Assembly: GCF_000971295.1 (NCBI RefSeq)
Contig: NZ_LANJ01000011.1
Span: forward strand, 737,247 to 801,246
Source: Devosia epidermidihirudinis
GTDB lineage: Bacteria; Pseudomonadota; Alphaproteobacteria; Rhizobiales; Devosiaceae
Length of the DNA: 64,000 nt
Reading direction: 5' to 3'
The notes under the pieces were generated by a model. It worked only from the letters and a program-made list of their open reading frames with translations, made no database searches and was not told the origin of the DNA. Shown in pieces: positions 16,269-25,085 of this stretch (position 1 is its first letter; each line of letters opens with the position of its first letter). The position numbers were made by a program, and so were the translations under genes.

Positions 16269-17420
16269 CTAAATCCCCAACATCGCACGCTTTTCGGCGT
16301 CGCTCAAAAACTCCGCCCCACACACCCGGCTCCACAGCGCCGCCCGATCTTCCGCCAGTGCCTCGACCCCGTCAAAGTCCGGCTCGATCACCGCACCGCC
16401 AAAGGCTGGCGACAGCCAATTGCTCAGCTCATCGGCCACCCGCACCACGAGCGGGATCAGCGTCTGCCGCCACAATGCGCGATTGGCTTCCGCCAGGTTC
16501 GCATAGGTATTGTCGCCCGGAATGCCGAGCAGCATGGGCGGCACGCCAAAGGCCAGCGCGATATCGCGCGCGGCGGCATGCTTGGCCTCGATGAAATCCA
16601 TGTCGCGCGGTGTTAGGGCTATGGTTTTCCAGTCGAGCCCGCCTTCCAGCAGCATCGGCCGACCGGCATTGCCGGCCCCGGCAAAGTTCTGCTCCAGCTC
16701 GGTCTTGAGCCGCTCGAACTGATCCTCGGTCAGGCTTCCGCCCGCCGCCGAATAGACCAGCGCGCCACTCGGCCGCGCCGCATTGTCGAGCAGCGCCTTG
16801 TTCCATTCGCCCGCCGCGTTGTGAATATCGAGGCTGGTCTGCGCCGCTTCCAATGGCGCCATGCCGTAATGGTCATCCATGGGATGAAACAGCGCCATGT
16901 GCAGCACGCTTGGCAGTGCCCCATCCTGGGGCAGCCGCATCGTGCGCCCCGCCGCCGTATAGTCATAAGCCACTGGCCAGCCATCGGCGCCCGCCACCAC
17001 CTTCATGCGGTCGGGCCGCAGGCAAAACAGCGCCTTGACCTCACCCTCTACCAACCCCGCCTGCAAATAGGCATTCCCCGCCGTTTGCAGATAGGCATAA
17101 ACCGCCTCCAGCATTTCCCCGCCCGACTGCCGCCCATTGGGCCGCCCGAGCAGGCTCGCCAACGGATGCTCATCCACCTTGCGGCCGTTTTCGACTACCA
17201 CCAGCGGCACTCGATTTGCCGTCTCGGCAATCAACCGCACACAGCGATAGACCACCGGATTGCGCGCAAACCCCTGATTGACCAGGCTCGCAAATCCCCG
17301 GTTGCTCCAGTTCGGCGCGCCAAGCTGGCTGAGGCTCATCACCGTATGGCCCGAGAACGTCTTGGTTTCAGCAGGCGCGTTCACACCCCCGCCCAACAAG
17401 CGGCTGATCCAGTTCGGCAT
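16269..17420 (-). CDS. GTA gp3-like portal protein
   Basis: 383 residues, HK97-type portal. Early motifs include NPVVYRCVRLIAETANRVPLVV; the stem/clip region has GMAPLEAAQTSLDIHNAAGEW; and the C-terminal part has AFGVPPMLLGIPGDNTYANLAEANRALW. This ring is the DNA gate and the docking site for terminase. The frame is intact. It is separated from g2 by an inserted plus-strand gene, which is unusual because g2 and g3 are normally adjacent in GTA clusters. Confidence 0.92.
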   Translation of the reverse strand: MPNWISRLLGGGVNAPAETKTFSGHTVMSLSQLGAPNWSNRGFASLVNQGFARNPVVYRCVRLIAETANRVPLVVVENGRKVDEHPLASLLGRPNGRQSGGEMLEAVYAYLQTAGNAYLQAGLVEGEVKALFCLRPDRMKVVAGADGWPVAYDYTAAGRTMRLPQDGALPSVLHMALFHPMDDHYGMAPLEAAQTSLDIHNAAGEWNKALLDNAARPSGALVYSAAGGSLTEDQFERLKTELEQNFAGAGNAGRPMLLEGGLDWKTIALTPRDMDFIEAKHAAARDIALAFGVPPMLLGIPGDNTYANLAEANRALWRQTLIPLVVRVADELSNWLSPAFGGAVIEPDFDGVEALAEDRAALWSRVCGAEFLSDAEKRAMLGI

Positions 17421-17462
17421 GGTTTTGGTTCCTGTTTTGCGGTCCGCCGACCATCAGTCGTC

Positions 17463-17530
17463 ACCCTCCCCCTTGTGGGAGAGGGAAGCGAGATAAGATT
17501 TAGCCCCAATAAGCTCGTGATCGATCAGGG
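17463..17530. repeat. Degenerate family F repeat upstream of g3
   Basis: CACCCTCCCCCTTGTGGGAG followed by GCGAGATAAGATTTAGCC and CTCGTGATCGATCAGGG aligns with the better copies at 19863 and 26252 (AGCGAGATAGGACTTAGCCT, then AAGTCCGTGATCGAG) but is decayed. It marks the border between normal GC-rich DNA and the AT-rich insert. Confidence 0.6.
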
Positions 17531-17607
17531 CGATCTTATTTCGGAGCCTGGAAAGCTAATGCGAAAATTCAATTTCCAAATATGCTCTACTATTTCATTG
17601 TATTAAT

Positions 17608-17637
17608 TTGACAAAAAATAGTGAATCATCATCAGAT
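17608..17637 (+). promoter_or_regulatory. Possible sigma-70 promoter of the inserted gene
   Basis: A perfect TTGACA at 17608-17613 is followed after 18 bases by TCAGAT at 17632-17637. It lies in an AT-rich stretch (about 17560-17690) that stands out from the GC-rich surroundings, and it points at the plus-strand gene starting near 17694. The -10 match is poor. Confidence 0.4.
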
Positions 17638-17693
17638 ACTGCCTGACCGCGATCAAAAACATATCAGATTTGTTCTTATTTTACGGAGATATA

Positions 17694-17993
17694 GTGGTGT
17701 GGAACTCGGTAGCTTGTGATGCCCTGATTCAGGGTAAGCGCCTTGAGCTGGTCTATGATGGTTTTACGCGCATAGTTGAAGTCCATGCTGTCGGGGTGTC
17801 GACCGCGGGCAACGAGGTCATGCGCGCATGGCAAGTTCGCGGCGGAAGCGTAAGCAATGAGCCAGCTGGATGGAAGCTGTTCCGGCTCGACGAAGCATTC
17901 GGAGCCAACATCACCGATGAAAAATCCGAAGCGCCGCGTCAGGGCTACAAAAGAGGCGACAAAGGAATGCACGGGATAGTCCGAGAGATTTAG
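17694..17993 (+). CDS. Small WYL-like protein inserted in the GTA cluster
   Basis: About 99 residues from GTG at 17694 (or the adjacent GTG at 17697), with GGAG at 17685-17688 as ribosome binding site; an upstream TTG at 17670 lacks one. The protein reads ALIQGKRLELVYDGFTRIVE, then GNEVMRAWQ, then PAGWKLFRLDE and RQGYKRGDKGM. This is the pattern of free-standing small proteins related to the C-terminal part of WYL domains, which bind ligands in regulators. It runs against the GTA genes, has its own AT-rich promoter region, and separates g2 from g3. It looks like a cargo ('moron') gene. Function unknown. Confidence 0.7.
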   Translation: MVWNSVACDALIQGKRLELVYDGFTRIVEVHAVGVSTAGNEVMRAWQVRGGSVSNEPAGWKLFRLDEAFGANITDEKSEAPRQGYKRGDKGMHGIVREI

Positions 17994-18071
17994 GACGCCT
18001 CCGTCCGAAGTTTCCATCTGCATAGAAATCTCCTCAAAGTCTGTGCTTAAAAAGGCTGAAAGGTGCCTGCC

Positions 18072-19328
18072 CTAAAGCCCCCGCACCCGAGGCCTGCTGT
18101 CGTTCAACAACAGCTCCGTCAGCGCCCACACCAGCGCATCCACCCGGTCGGGCGAATGTCCCTCGCTTTTGCCATCGGCGCCGAAGGCACACATTTCATC
18201 CTCCAGCGCCTCAAGCCCTGCAGCATGAGCCACCAGCCCGCGCCCATAGAGCGCCGCAACGGGCTCAGCGCGCAGCCACTTGCCGCGATTGGCCCGCACT
18301 TCGCGCACCGGCACGCTCGCATCCACCTGTGCAATCACCGAGCGCACGAGGTCGCCGCCCTGATTGACCTCGACCACAATGGCATCGGCCCCGTGGGCAT
18401 AAAACGCCGCCACGGCGCGCCGTGCCCAGGCCAGCGGTTGCGCCGGCTTGAGCGTTCGATCCTCCAGCACCACCGCGCCCTCGCCCACCCGTCCGGCCAC
18501 CACAATCCCGCAGGCGTCAGACTTGGCCGTACCCGTCACCGGCGGATCAACCGCCACAAGGATGCGCTCCACCGCCCCACCCGCAAACCGCCGAAACGCG
18601 CTGCGTTGCCACAGTGCATCGGGCAGGTCCTCGATCATTTCACCGTCCAGCTCCTGCCGCCCCAGCACCGAGCCGCGATACCGCGCCACCACGGCTTCGA
18701 GAAAATTCGGCGCCAGTTGCGCGCGGTTCTCCGCCGTCCTGATCGTCGTCACAGCCGTATGCGGATCGATCAGAAGCCGTTTGAGCAGCCGTGTTGGACG
18801 CGGCGTGGTGGTGGCCAATTGCCGAGGATGGTCCCCCAGCCGCAGGCCAAATTGCAGCATGTCCCAGGCATCTTCCGCGCGATGCCACTTGCCCACTTCG
18901 TCACACCATGCGGCGGCAAATTGTGGCCCGCGAAATCGCTCGGGGTCCGACGCCGACAGGATGGTTGCCTCGACGCCATTGGGCCAGATCAACCTTTGCC
19001 CCTTCAGCGCAGGCCGCTCCAGTTCGGGATGCACGTTCAATATTCCGCTCTCGCCCCGCACCATGATGGCGATTGCTTCCGTCATGGTTTCACCAACCAG
19101 GGCAATCGGCCCGATCCCGCGCGCCGCCAGCGTTCGCACCCATTCGGCCCCGGCGCGGGTTTTCCCCGAGCCGCGCCCGCCCAGCAGCAACCATGTGGTC
19201 CAGTCGCCTGCCGGTGGGCGCTGCTTGTCCAGCGCCCACTTGTTCCAGTCGTAATATTGAGCTTCCACCTCGTCATTGGATTTGGCGGCGACTACCGCCT
19301 GCCAGTCAGCGCTTGCTGAATTGCTCAA
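18072..19328 (-). CDS. GTA gp2-like large terminase (TerL)
   Basis: About 418 residues. Walker A is GGRGSGKT (about residues 50-57), Walker B is in FAAAWCDEVGKW, and the C-terminal RNase H-like nuclease begins at ILVAVDPPVTG, with further acidic residues in VVEVNQGGD and SPDRVDALVW. It packages DNA headfully into GTA capsids. No ATG fits: TTG at 19328, overlapping g1 by 23 bp, gives LSNSASADWQAVV and is the most likely start; a more distant TTG at 19412 is less likely. The frame is intact. Confidence 0.9.
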   Translation of the reverse strand: MSNSASADWQAVVAAKSNDEVEAQYYDWNKWALDKQRPPAGDWTTWLLLGGRGSGKTRAGAEWVRTLAARGIGPIALVGETMTEAIAIMVRGESGILNVHPELERPALKGQRLIWPNGVEATILSASDPERFRGPQFAAAWCDEVGKWHRAEDAWDMLQFGLRLGDHPRQLATTTPRPTRLLKRLLIDPHTAVTTIRTAENRAQLAPNFLEAVVARYRGSVLGRQELDGEMIEDLPDALWQRSAFRRFAGGAVERILVAVDPPVTGTAKSDACGIVVAGRVGEGAVVLEDRTLKPAQPLAWARRAVAAFYAHGADAIVVEVNQGGDLVRSVIAQVDASVPVREVRANRGKWLRAEPVAALYGRGLVAHAAGLEALEDEMCAFGADGKSEGHSPDRVDALVWALTELLLNDSRPRVRGL

Positions 19329-19734
19329 GTCGCTTGGCCAGCTTGTTGCGCAGGTCGCCCATATCCTTCTTGGTGGCGGGCTCCACATTGCGCTGGCTCG
19401 CGCCCAGCTCAATCAACTTGTCGAGTGTTTTGACCTGCGTGCTCAGCACATTGGCTTGCTTGTCGATTGGTTCGTTCACCGCCGTCTCCAGTCGCCTGAC
19501 TTGTTTGTCGAGTACCTTCATCATCCGCGCCACCAGATCGTCATGGCGGACGATACGGGCATTGGCGCGCAGCCACCCTTCGATTTCCCGCCGGTAGCGC
19601 AGTTGGGCAAGCGTAATGCCGTGTCGCAGACAGATTGCCTTGGGCAGAAACTGTCGCCCCTCATATTCCGTGCGGATCAGATCCCAGCGCGGTCCCGCCC
19701 CGGCCTCCACCGCTGCGTCCGCCCCACTGTCCAT
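19306..19734 (-). CDS. GTA gp1-like small terminase
   Basis: 142 residues, first gene of the GTA cluster. An N-terminal helix-turn-helix-like part (WDLIRTEYEGRQFLPKAICLRHGITLAQL) is followed by a long charged helical region with coiled-coil character (VARMMKVLDKQVRRLETAVN) and a basic C-terminus (RNKLAKRLEQFSKR). The position directly before TerL and the architecture fit a small terminase that recruits DNA with relaxed specificity. The assignment relies on position more than on a motif. Confidence 0.75.
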   Translation of the reverse strand: MDSGADAAVEAGAGPRWDLIRTEYEGRQFLPKAICLRHGITLAQLRYRREIEGWLRANARIVRHDDLVARMMKVLDKQVRRLETAVNEPIDKQANVLSTQVKTLDKLIELGASQRNVEPATKKDMGDLRNKLAKRLEQFSKR

Positions 19735-19862
19735 GCAACGCCGCCTCTGTTGAGGGCCGCTTTTGACCCATTTCTTCGACCATGCCTGAACTATAGCCTG
19801 GCACCGTCACGCGGGGATTAGATGGATAAGTTTTGTGGGGGCGCTCGACGCCAGCAGTCGAC

Positions 19863-19940
19863 TTCCCTCCCCCTTGCGGGGAGGGAGGCGAGATAGGGCT
19901 TAGCTTGCTAAGTCCGTGATCGAGCAGGGTGGGGGTATGC
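19863..19940. repeat. Family F repeat upstream of g1
   Basis: CCCTCCCCCTTGCGGGGAGGG hairpin, then GGCGAGATAGGGCTTAGCTT and GCTAAGTCCGTGATCGAGCAGG, ending GGGTGGGGGTATGC. The inner CTTAGC-GCTAAG forms a second small hairpin. Closest copy: 26252. Confidence 0.8.
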
Positions 19941-19984
19941 TTCCGCAGACTCGATTGGAGAGGGAGCCAACTCGCCCACCGCGC

Positions 19985-20059
19985 GTCACCCTCGGGCTCG
20001 ACCCGAGGGTTCTTCACTGCCCAAACGGAAACACCCTCGGGCCGGGCCCAAGGGTGACG
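19985..20059. repeat. Family A repeat between the Hsp70 gene and g1
   Basis: GTCACCCTCGGGCTCGACCC and GGGCCGGGCCCAAGGGTGACG form inverted arms (one arm slightly degenerate). With the family F element it occupies most of the 344 bp (19735-20078) between the Hsp70 gene and g1. No gene is seen in that gap. Confidence 0.8.
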
Positions 20060-20078
20060 ATCCAGGAATTGGATTATC

Positions 20079-21335
20079 TCAGCGAAACTTGCGCGCTGCG
20101 TCCAGCGCCAGGCCAAGCCCCACGCTGCCCAAAACGTCTGTGCGCACCAGTTCGGCCTCTGGAAACAGCGCCTCAAGCCGACCGGCAATGGCGGGCACCT
20201 GCGTCGAGCCACCCGTCAGGATCAGGCTGTCGATATCGCCCAGTGCCACCCCGGCGCGGCGCAGGGTTTCGGCGATTGTCGCTTCGATCCGCTCCACCGA
20301 GTTTTCCAGCGCCGCCGTCAGATCGCCAATGCGCATCAGCGTTTCGATATTCTGGTCGCGCACCGGGAAGACGAACTCGGTGCTGTCGGCATCGGACAGA
20401 GCAATCTTGGCCGCTTCCACCGCGCCCACCAGTCGGTGTCCCAGACGATCCTCGATCAGCTCGATCATCATCTCGACCCGCTCAGGCGCCTGCGCCTCGT
20501 TGCGGGTGCCGCGCAGGTCGCGATAGGTCTGCGCGTTATAGAGCCGGTTGATGCGGTGCCAGGTGGATAGATCATAGTATGGCGCGACCGGCAGATGGCG
20601 TTTGCCATCCTTGGTGCGCGTGCCCAGCCCCAGCTCGGGCATCACCTTGCTCATCGACAGCAGCCGGTCAAAATCGGTGCCACCGATATGCACACCGGCG
20701 GTGGCCAGAATGTCCCCAGCCCGGTCCACCGATTTGGCCCGCTCGGGCGAAACCCGCACCACCGAAAAGTCCGATGTACCGCCACCCAGATCGACGATCA
20801 GCGCCAGCTTCTCGCTCGTCACCTGCCGCTCATAGTCGAGCGCGGCTGCGATGGGTTCGAACTGAAAATCGATATGCTTGAAGCCCTGTGCGCGCACCGC
20901 GCCTTCCAGCTGGCTCTGCGCCTCGGCGTCGGCCACGGGGTCTTCGTCCACGAAATGCACGGGACGACCGACAACGACGTTCTCGATCACCCCACCAGCT
21001 TCGGCCTCGGCGCGCCGCTTCAGCTCGGCGATGAAGATGCCCAAAATGTCGATGAAAGCATAGCTCCGCGCTTTGACACGCGTGCTGTCGCCGATCAGCG
21101 CCGTACCCAGCACGCTTTTCAGCGAGCGCATCAGGCGGCCTTCGGCACCCGTGACATATTCAGCAACCGCCTGGCGGCCAAAATGGATCGTATCATCTTC
21201 GAAGCCGAAAAAGATAACGCTTGGAATGGTTTGCTTGCCATCCTCCAGCCCCAGCAGATGCGGCACGCCATTGGCGTTGAGCTGGGCAAAGGTCGAGTTG
21301 GACGTGCCAAAGTCGAGGCCGCAAATGTGGGTCAT
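20079..21335 (-). CDS. YegD-type Hsp70 protein
   Basis: 418 residues with the actin-like ATPase fold of Hsp70: phosphate 1 loop CGLDFGTSNS (5-14), phosphate 2 ALIVDLGGGTSDFSVV, and the adenosine loop ILTGGSTQVPAI near the C-terminus. The protein ends right after the ATPase, so the peptide-binding and lid domains of DnaK are absent, as in E. coli YegD. Client and partner proteins are unknown. It lies upstream of the GTA cluster on the same strand, but a 344 bp gap with two repeats argues against a shared transcript. Confidence 0.85.
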   Translation of the reverse strand: MTHICGLDFGTSNSTFAQLNANGVPHLLGLEDGKQTIPSVIFFGFEDDTIHFGRQAVAEYVTGAEGRLMRSLKSVLGTALIGDSTRVKARSYAFIDILGIFIAELKRRAEAEAGGVIENVVVGRPVHFVDEDPVADAEAQSQLEGAVRAQGFKHIDFQFEPIAAALDYERQVTSEKLALIVDLGGGTSDFSVVRVSPERAKSVDRAGDILATAGVHIGGTDFDRLLSMSKVMPELGLGTRTKDGKRHLPVAPYYDLSTWHRINRLYNAQTYRDLRGTRNEAQAPERVEMMIELIEDRLGHRLVGAVEAAKIALSDADSTEFVFPVRDQNIETLMRIGDLTAALENSVERIEATIAETLRRAGVALGDIDSLILTGGSTQVPAIAGRLEALFPEAELVRTDVLGSVGLGLALDAARKFR

Positions 21336-21469
21336 GTCAGCACATCCATCATGGGGAGGCGCCTCGGCGGCGCAGAAGGGACGGCCCTCTTAATGGCTTG
21401 AACCGAAACTGGCAACCGGGAGAGTGTGCGGTGCGGTGGCTCTGGGCACCATAATCCCCCATGCACAAT

Positions 21470-21559
21470 CGCTTCCCCCGGACTTGATCCGGGGGGCGCT
21501 CGCAGCCCGGCGTGAGGGGACAGAGACCCGCGGATCAAGTCCGCGGGAAGCGCCGGTGG
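21470..21559. repeat. Family B palindromic repeat
   Basis: CGCTTCCCCCGGACTTGATC at the left and GATCAAGTCCGCGGGAAGCG at the right, then CCGGTGG. It fills the 250 bp between the Hsp70 start and the GGDEF-like gene stop. No gene is seen there. Confidence 0.8.
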
Positions 21560-21585
21560 TTGTGGAGATGGAGAAGGCGAAAAGC

Positions 21586-22236
21586 CTAAGCCGCCTTGCG
21601 CTTCTTTTCCTGCGCGGGGCGGAGGTCGACCGATTCAACGCGGTTGATCCCCTTGCGCTGCGCCTTTTTCAGCGCCTCGGCAGCGGCTTCGAAGAATTTC
21701 TTGTCATAGGCACCGCGTGGATTGCCCACGGCAAGGCCCATGCTCAGGGTGATGCTGCCGGCGTGGCTGTCCTTGTGCGGCAGGCCCGCCTTGCGGATGG
21801 CCGTCGTGATGTTCTTGGCGGTCGCCCGCGCCATCAGCGCCGGCAAGTCCGGCAGCACGATGACAAAGGTCGCGCGGCCCATGCGCAGGCACAGATCGCC
21901 ATCGCGCGGCAGAGCGTCGGCAATGGCCTGCATCACCCTGCCCGTCGTCGCGTCGGTCGCCGGCTTGCCATAAGCGGTGAAGTATTCGCGGAAGCGGTCG
22001 ATTTCGATGACCAGCAGGCTCAGCGACACATGTTGGGTTGCGGCGCGGTTCCAGCCGCTGACCAACTCTTCTTCAATGCGCGCGCCCAGCTTGGGCTTCA
22101 TGCCGATGGTGCGGGCAATCGCCGCCTGGCCATAGGCCGGCACCCGGGCGCGTCGTTGGCCTATTGCGCCCAGTGCATTGCGCACCCGCGACCAGAAATG
22201 ATCGTCTGCTGAAGTGCTGAGAGTGGAGTCAGTCAT
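21586..22236 (-). CDS. Degenerate GGDEF-domain protein
   Basis: 216 residues. A GGDEF-type fold is recognised from VSLSLLVIEIDRFREYFTAYG (about 70-90), GRVMQAIADALPRDGDLCLRMG and AGSITLSMGLAV. Where an active diguanylate cyclase has GGDEF the sequence reads GRATF (120-124), so the metal- and GTP-binding residues are gone. No membrane segment or sensory domain is visible; the C-terminus is very basic (KKRKAA). It is probably not catalytic and may bind a nucleotide or a protein partner. It could also be a relic under weak selection, although the frame is intact. Confidence 0.8.
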   Translation of the reverse strand: MTDSTLSTSADDHFWSRVRNALGAIGQRRARVPAYGQAAIARTIGMKPKLGARIEEELVSGWNRAATQHVSLSLLVIEIDRFREYFTAYGKPATDATTGRVMQAIADALPRDGDLCLRMGRATFVIVLPDLPALMARATAKNITTAIRKAGLPHKDSHAGSITLSMGLAVGNPRGAYDKKFFEAAAEALKKAQRKGINRVESVDLRPAQEKKRKAA

Positions 22237-22329
22237 ACCGTCGCCTGTCCTGGGCTTGCCAGTGCATTCACACGGTCTGATCTGGCCACAACATAGTTAA
22301 TGGCCTGTAAATTACTTACGTCTGTTCAC

Positions 22330-22785
22330 CTAAAGCGTCTCGGGCGGCTCCCACTCCGGCCAGTCGACTGCGTGCTCTTCCCATTCATCGGCCTGCACTT
22401 CGGTTTCGAGGAAAGTCCGGCCTTTTACCGATACACCGACATCGATCACGGTCTGCGGATCGCCCGAAACCAGCGGGTGCCACCAGGCCAGCCCCTTGCC
22501 TTCGGCAAGGCGGCGATAGGCGCAGGTGGTCGGAATCCATTTGATCTCGGCCACATTGCGCGGCGTCAGCTTGATGCAATCGGGCACTTTGGCCTGCCGC
22601 CCCGGATAGTCGGTGCAGGCGCAGGTGTCGCCATCGAGCAGCTTGCAGCGCACGTCCGACGTGATGAGGATACCGGTATCCTCATCCTCCAGTTTGATCA
22701 GGCAACAGCGCCCGCAACCATCGCAGAGTGATTCCCACTCCGCGTCGGTCATTTCATCCAGCGATTTTTCTTCCCAGAAGGCCAT
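22330..22785 (-). CDS. YcgN-family cysteine-cluster protein
   Basis: 151 residues from ATG at 22785 ([20 protein letters not shown]). The UPF0260/YcgN signature is complete: [14 protein letters not shown], then a Cys in [17 protein letters not shown], then DCIKLTP and [22 protein letters not shown]. At least eight Cys suggest bound metal, possibly Fe-S or zinc. The biochemical role is not established. An upstream open extension to 22986 crosses the divergent promoter region and is rejected. It is divergent from the PBP gene; the ~90 bp between their starts must hold both promoters. Confidence 0.88.
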   Translation of the reverse strand: MAFWEEKSLDEMTDAEWESLCDGCGRCCLIKLEDEDTGILITSDVRCKLLDGDTCACTDYPGRQAKVPDCIKLTPRNVAEIKWIPTTCAYRRLAEGKGLAWWHPLVSGDPQTVIDVGVSVKGRTFLETEVQADEWEEHAVDWPEWEPPETL

Positions 22786-22874
22786 CTTAACCCGGTGGTG
22801 GTATGCGTATTGTCGGTGTGCGCCTGTCGCGCCCGCAGTGCAATCATATTCCAGCGATTGTGTTGCGTGGCAGG

Positions 22875-25082
22875 ATGGGCTGGCCCAAAAGTTGCGCCAG
22901 ACGAAACCGGGAAAACGCGTTGCAGGATCCGTTCTATACCAAGGAAAAGCGCAAGAAGTCGGGCAACATGTTGGCGGCCGACGCATGGCTTGACTCTTCC
23001 CTCTACGAATTCTGGCAATGGCTTGGGCGCGGCTACACCCGTTTTCAGGATTTCATGGGCATTTTCCATGTCTCCGGCTTCCGCCGCCTGTTCGTCGAGC
23101 TGCTGTCAGACGCCTTCACGTTCGGTGCCATAGGCGCTGTGCTGGTCACCGCCATGGCCCTGCCCGCGTTCGACGCGACAGCCACCGGCGAGTTCAACAA
23201 GGCCGAAGATTACTCGGTCATTTTCCAGGACCGTTTCGGCACCGAGATCGGCCGTCGCGGCATTCGCTCCGACGATTCGGTCGCGCTGGCCGATATGCCC
23301 GATTATCTGATCAAGGCCACGCTCGCGACCGAAGACCGCCGCTTTTACGACCATTTCGGCATCGACGTGGTCGGCACGCTGCGCGCCCTGATGAGCAATG
23401 CCTCGGGCGATCGCAGCACGCAGGGCGGCTCCTCGATCACCCAGCAGCTGGCGAAAAACCTCTTCCTCACGCCAGAGCGCAATCTCGAGCGCAAGATCAA
23501 CGAGGCCTTCCTCGCCGTTTGGCTCGAGTGGCACTACAGCAAGGACGAGATCCTCAAGCTGTACTTTGACCGCGCCTATATGGGCGGCGGCAATCATGGT
23601 GTTGTTGCCGCCGCCGAGTACTATTTCGGCAAACGCGTGCAGGATATCAGCCTCGCCGAAGCCGCAATGCTGGCGGGGCTGTTCAAGGCCCCGGGCAATT
23701 ACGCGCCGCATATCGATCTGGCCGCTGCCCGTGGCCGCGCCAATCTGGTGCTATCCAACATGGTCGCGGCGGGCTTTCTCACCGAAGGTCAGGTCACTGC
23801 CGCGCGCCGCCACCCGGCCTCAGCGGTCAATCGCACCGAAGACGCCAATTCACCGAACTACTTCCTCGACTGGGCCTTTGCTGAATCCAAGAAGCTCATC
23901 CAGCAGCATCAGCACGCCAGCAATAATTTCGTGGTCCGCACCACCATCGACACCACCCTGCAAAAATACGCCGAGGAGGCCATCACCTCCACCGTGCGCG
24001 AACAGGGCCAGCAATACGACGTCAGCCAGGCGGCCATGGTCGTCACCGACACCAATGGCGCCATTCGCGCCATGGTCGGCGGCATGGACTACGGCAAAAG
24101 CCAGTTCAACCGCGCCATTGTCTCCACCCGCCAGCCCGGCTCGGCTTACAAGATCTTCGTTTATTCCGAAGCCTTCGAGCAGCTCGGCCTCAAGCCGTCC
24201 GACACCATCACCGACCGCCCCGTCTGCATCGGCGACTGGTGCCCGCAGAATTATGGCCGCAGCTACAAGGGCAACGTGACCCTGCAGAGCGCCTTCGCGC
24301 AGTCGCTCAACACCGTGCCCGTCACGCTCTCGATCAAGACCGGCCGGGACTCCATTGCCGAGCTCAGCCACCGCATGGGCCTCACCGCCGACTATCCCGT
24401 CACCCGGTCGCTCGCCCTTGGCGTTGCCTCGGTGTCGGTAATGGACATGACGTCATCCTATGCCGTGCTGGCTAGCGGCGGTTACAAAACGCCCGCCTAT
24501 GGCATTACCCGCATGTCGACACTCAATGGCGAGTTGGTGTTTGAAACCGATCCAACCGCCCCGCGCGAACGCATCCTCAGTGAAACCACGGTGCAGAACA
24601 TGAACTACATGCTGCGCACTGTCGTCACCGGCGGCACAGGCCGTCGCGCCGAAGTCGCTGGCGTTCCGGCCGTCGGCAAGTCGGGCACCACCTCGTCCTA
24701 CCGCGATGCCTGGTTCTGCGGTTTCACCGGCAATTACGTCGCCTCGGTCTGGTTCGGCAATGATGACTATCATTCCACCAACAACCTGACCGGTGGCACG
24801 CTGCCCGCCATCGCCTGGCAGAAATTTATGGCTTATGCCCACACCAATATCGACATCCTGCCGGTCTTCGGCGTCGATTTTGTGCCGGCCAAGACCGTGG
24901 TTGCCGAAGTCGATCCTGCTGCCGAAGCCGAGCCCATCCCCGAGCGTCCGCCCAACCTCACGCCCGAGGCGGCGCGCAAGCTCGTCGTGTTGGCCGATCT
25001 CTTCGAGGCCAGTCTGCGCTCCAATACGCCGCTCAGTGATCAGGCCAATGCCGATCTCCCTGCTTTGACGTCGGGGCTCTGA
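22875..25082 (+). CDS. Class A penicillin-binding protein (PBP1A-type)
   Basis: About 735 residues, bifunctional peptidoglycan synthase. One N-terminal TM helix is followed by the GT51 transglycosylase domain ([14 protein letters not shown], then [15 protein letters not shown]). The transpeptidase domain has SxxK in [11 protein letters not shown] in FAQSLNTV and KTG-type [13 protein letters not shown]. The start is uncertain: ATG 22875 is used here, but the conserved [13 protein letters not shown] segment begins at 22926, so TTG 22920 is equally possible; ATG 22968 is too short. Two short membrane-anchored genes follow within 3 bp and by ATGA overlap, so the three probably form one operon in cell-wall growth. 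Confidence 0.85.
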   Translation: MGWPKSCARRNRENALQDPFYTKEKRKKSGNMLAADAWLDSSLYEFWQWLGRGYTRFQDFMGIFHVSGFRRLFVELLSDAFTFGAIGAVLVTAMALPAFDATATGEFNKAEDYSVIFQDRFGTEIGRRGIRSDDSVALADMPDYLIKATLATEDRRFYDHFGIDVVGTLRALMSNASGDRSTQGGSSITQQLAKNLFLTPERNLERKINEAFLAVWLEWHYSKDEILKLYFDRAYMGGGNHGVVAAAEYYFGKRVQDISLAEAAMLAGLFKAPGNYAPHIDLAAARGRANLVLSNMVAAGFLTEGQVTAARRHPASAVNRTEDANSPNYFLDWAFAESKKLIQQHQHASNNFVVRTTIDTTLQKYAEEAITSTVREQGQQYDVSQAAMVVTDTNGAIRAMVGGMDYGKSQFNRAIVSTRQPGSAYKIFVYSEAFEQLGLKPSDTITDRPVCIGDWCPQNYGRSYKGNVTLQSAFAQSLNTVPVTLSIKTGRDSIAELSHRMGLTADYPVTRSLALGVASVSVMDMTSSYAVLASGGYKTPAYGITRMSTLNGELVFETDPTAPRERILSETTVQNMNYMLRTVVTGGTGRRAEVAGVPAVGKSGTTSSYRDAWFCGFTGNYVASVWFGNDDYHSTNNLTGGTLPAIAWQKFMAYAHTNIDILPVFGVDFVPAKTVVAEVDPAAEAEPIPERPPNLTPEAARKLVVLADLFEASLRSNTPLSDQANADLPALTSGL

Positions 25083-25085
25083 TCG

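Noticed and set aside
17676..18023. 115-residue minus-strand frame over the inserted WYL-like gene
   Set aside because: The plus-strand product has family-like motifs, a ribosome binding site and a promoter; the minus frame has none.
3844..19734. Interpretation as a prophage
   Set aside because: There is no integrase, repressor, replication gene, attachment site or tail fibre gene. The tape measure is GTA-short, and gp10, gp12, gp13 and gp15 are GTA-type.
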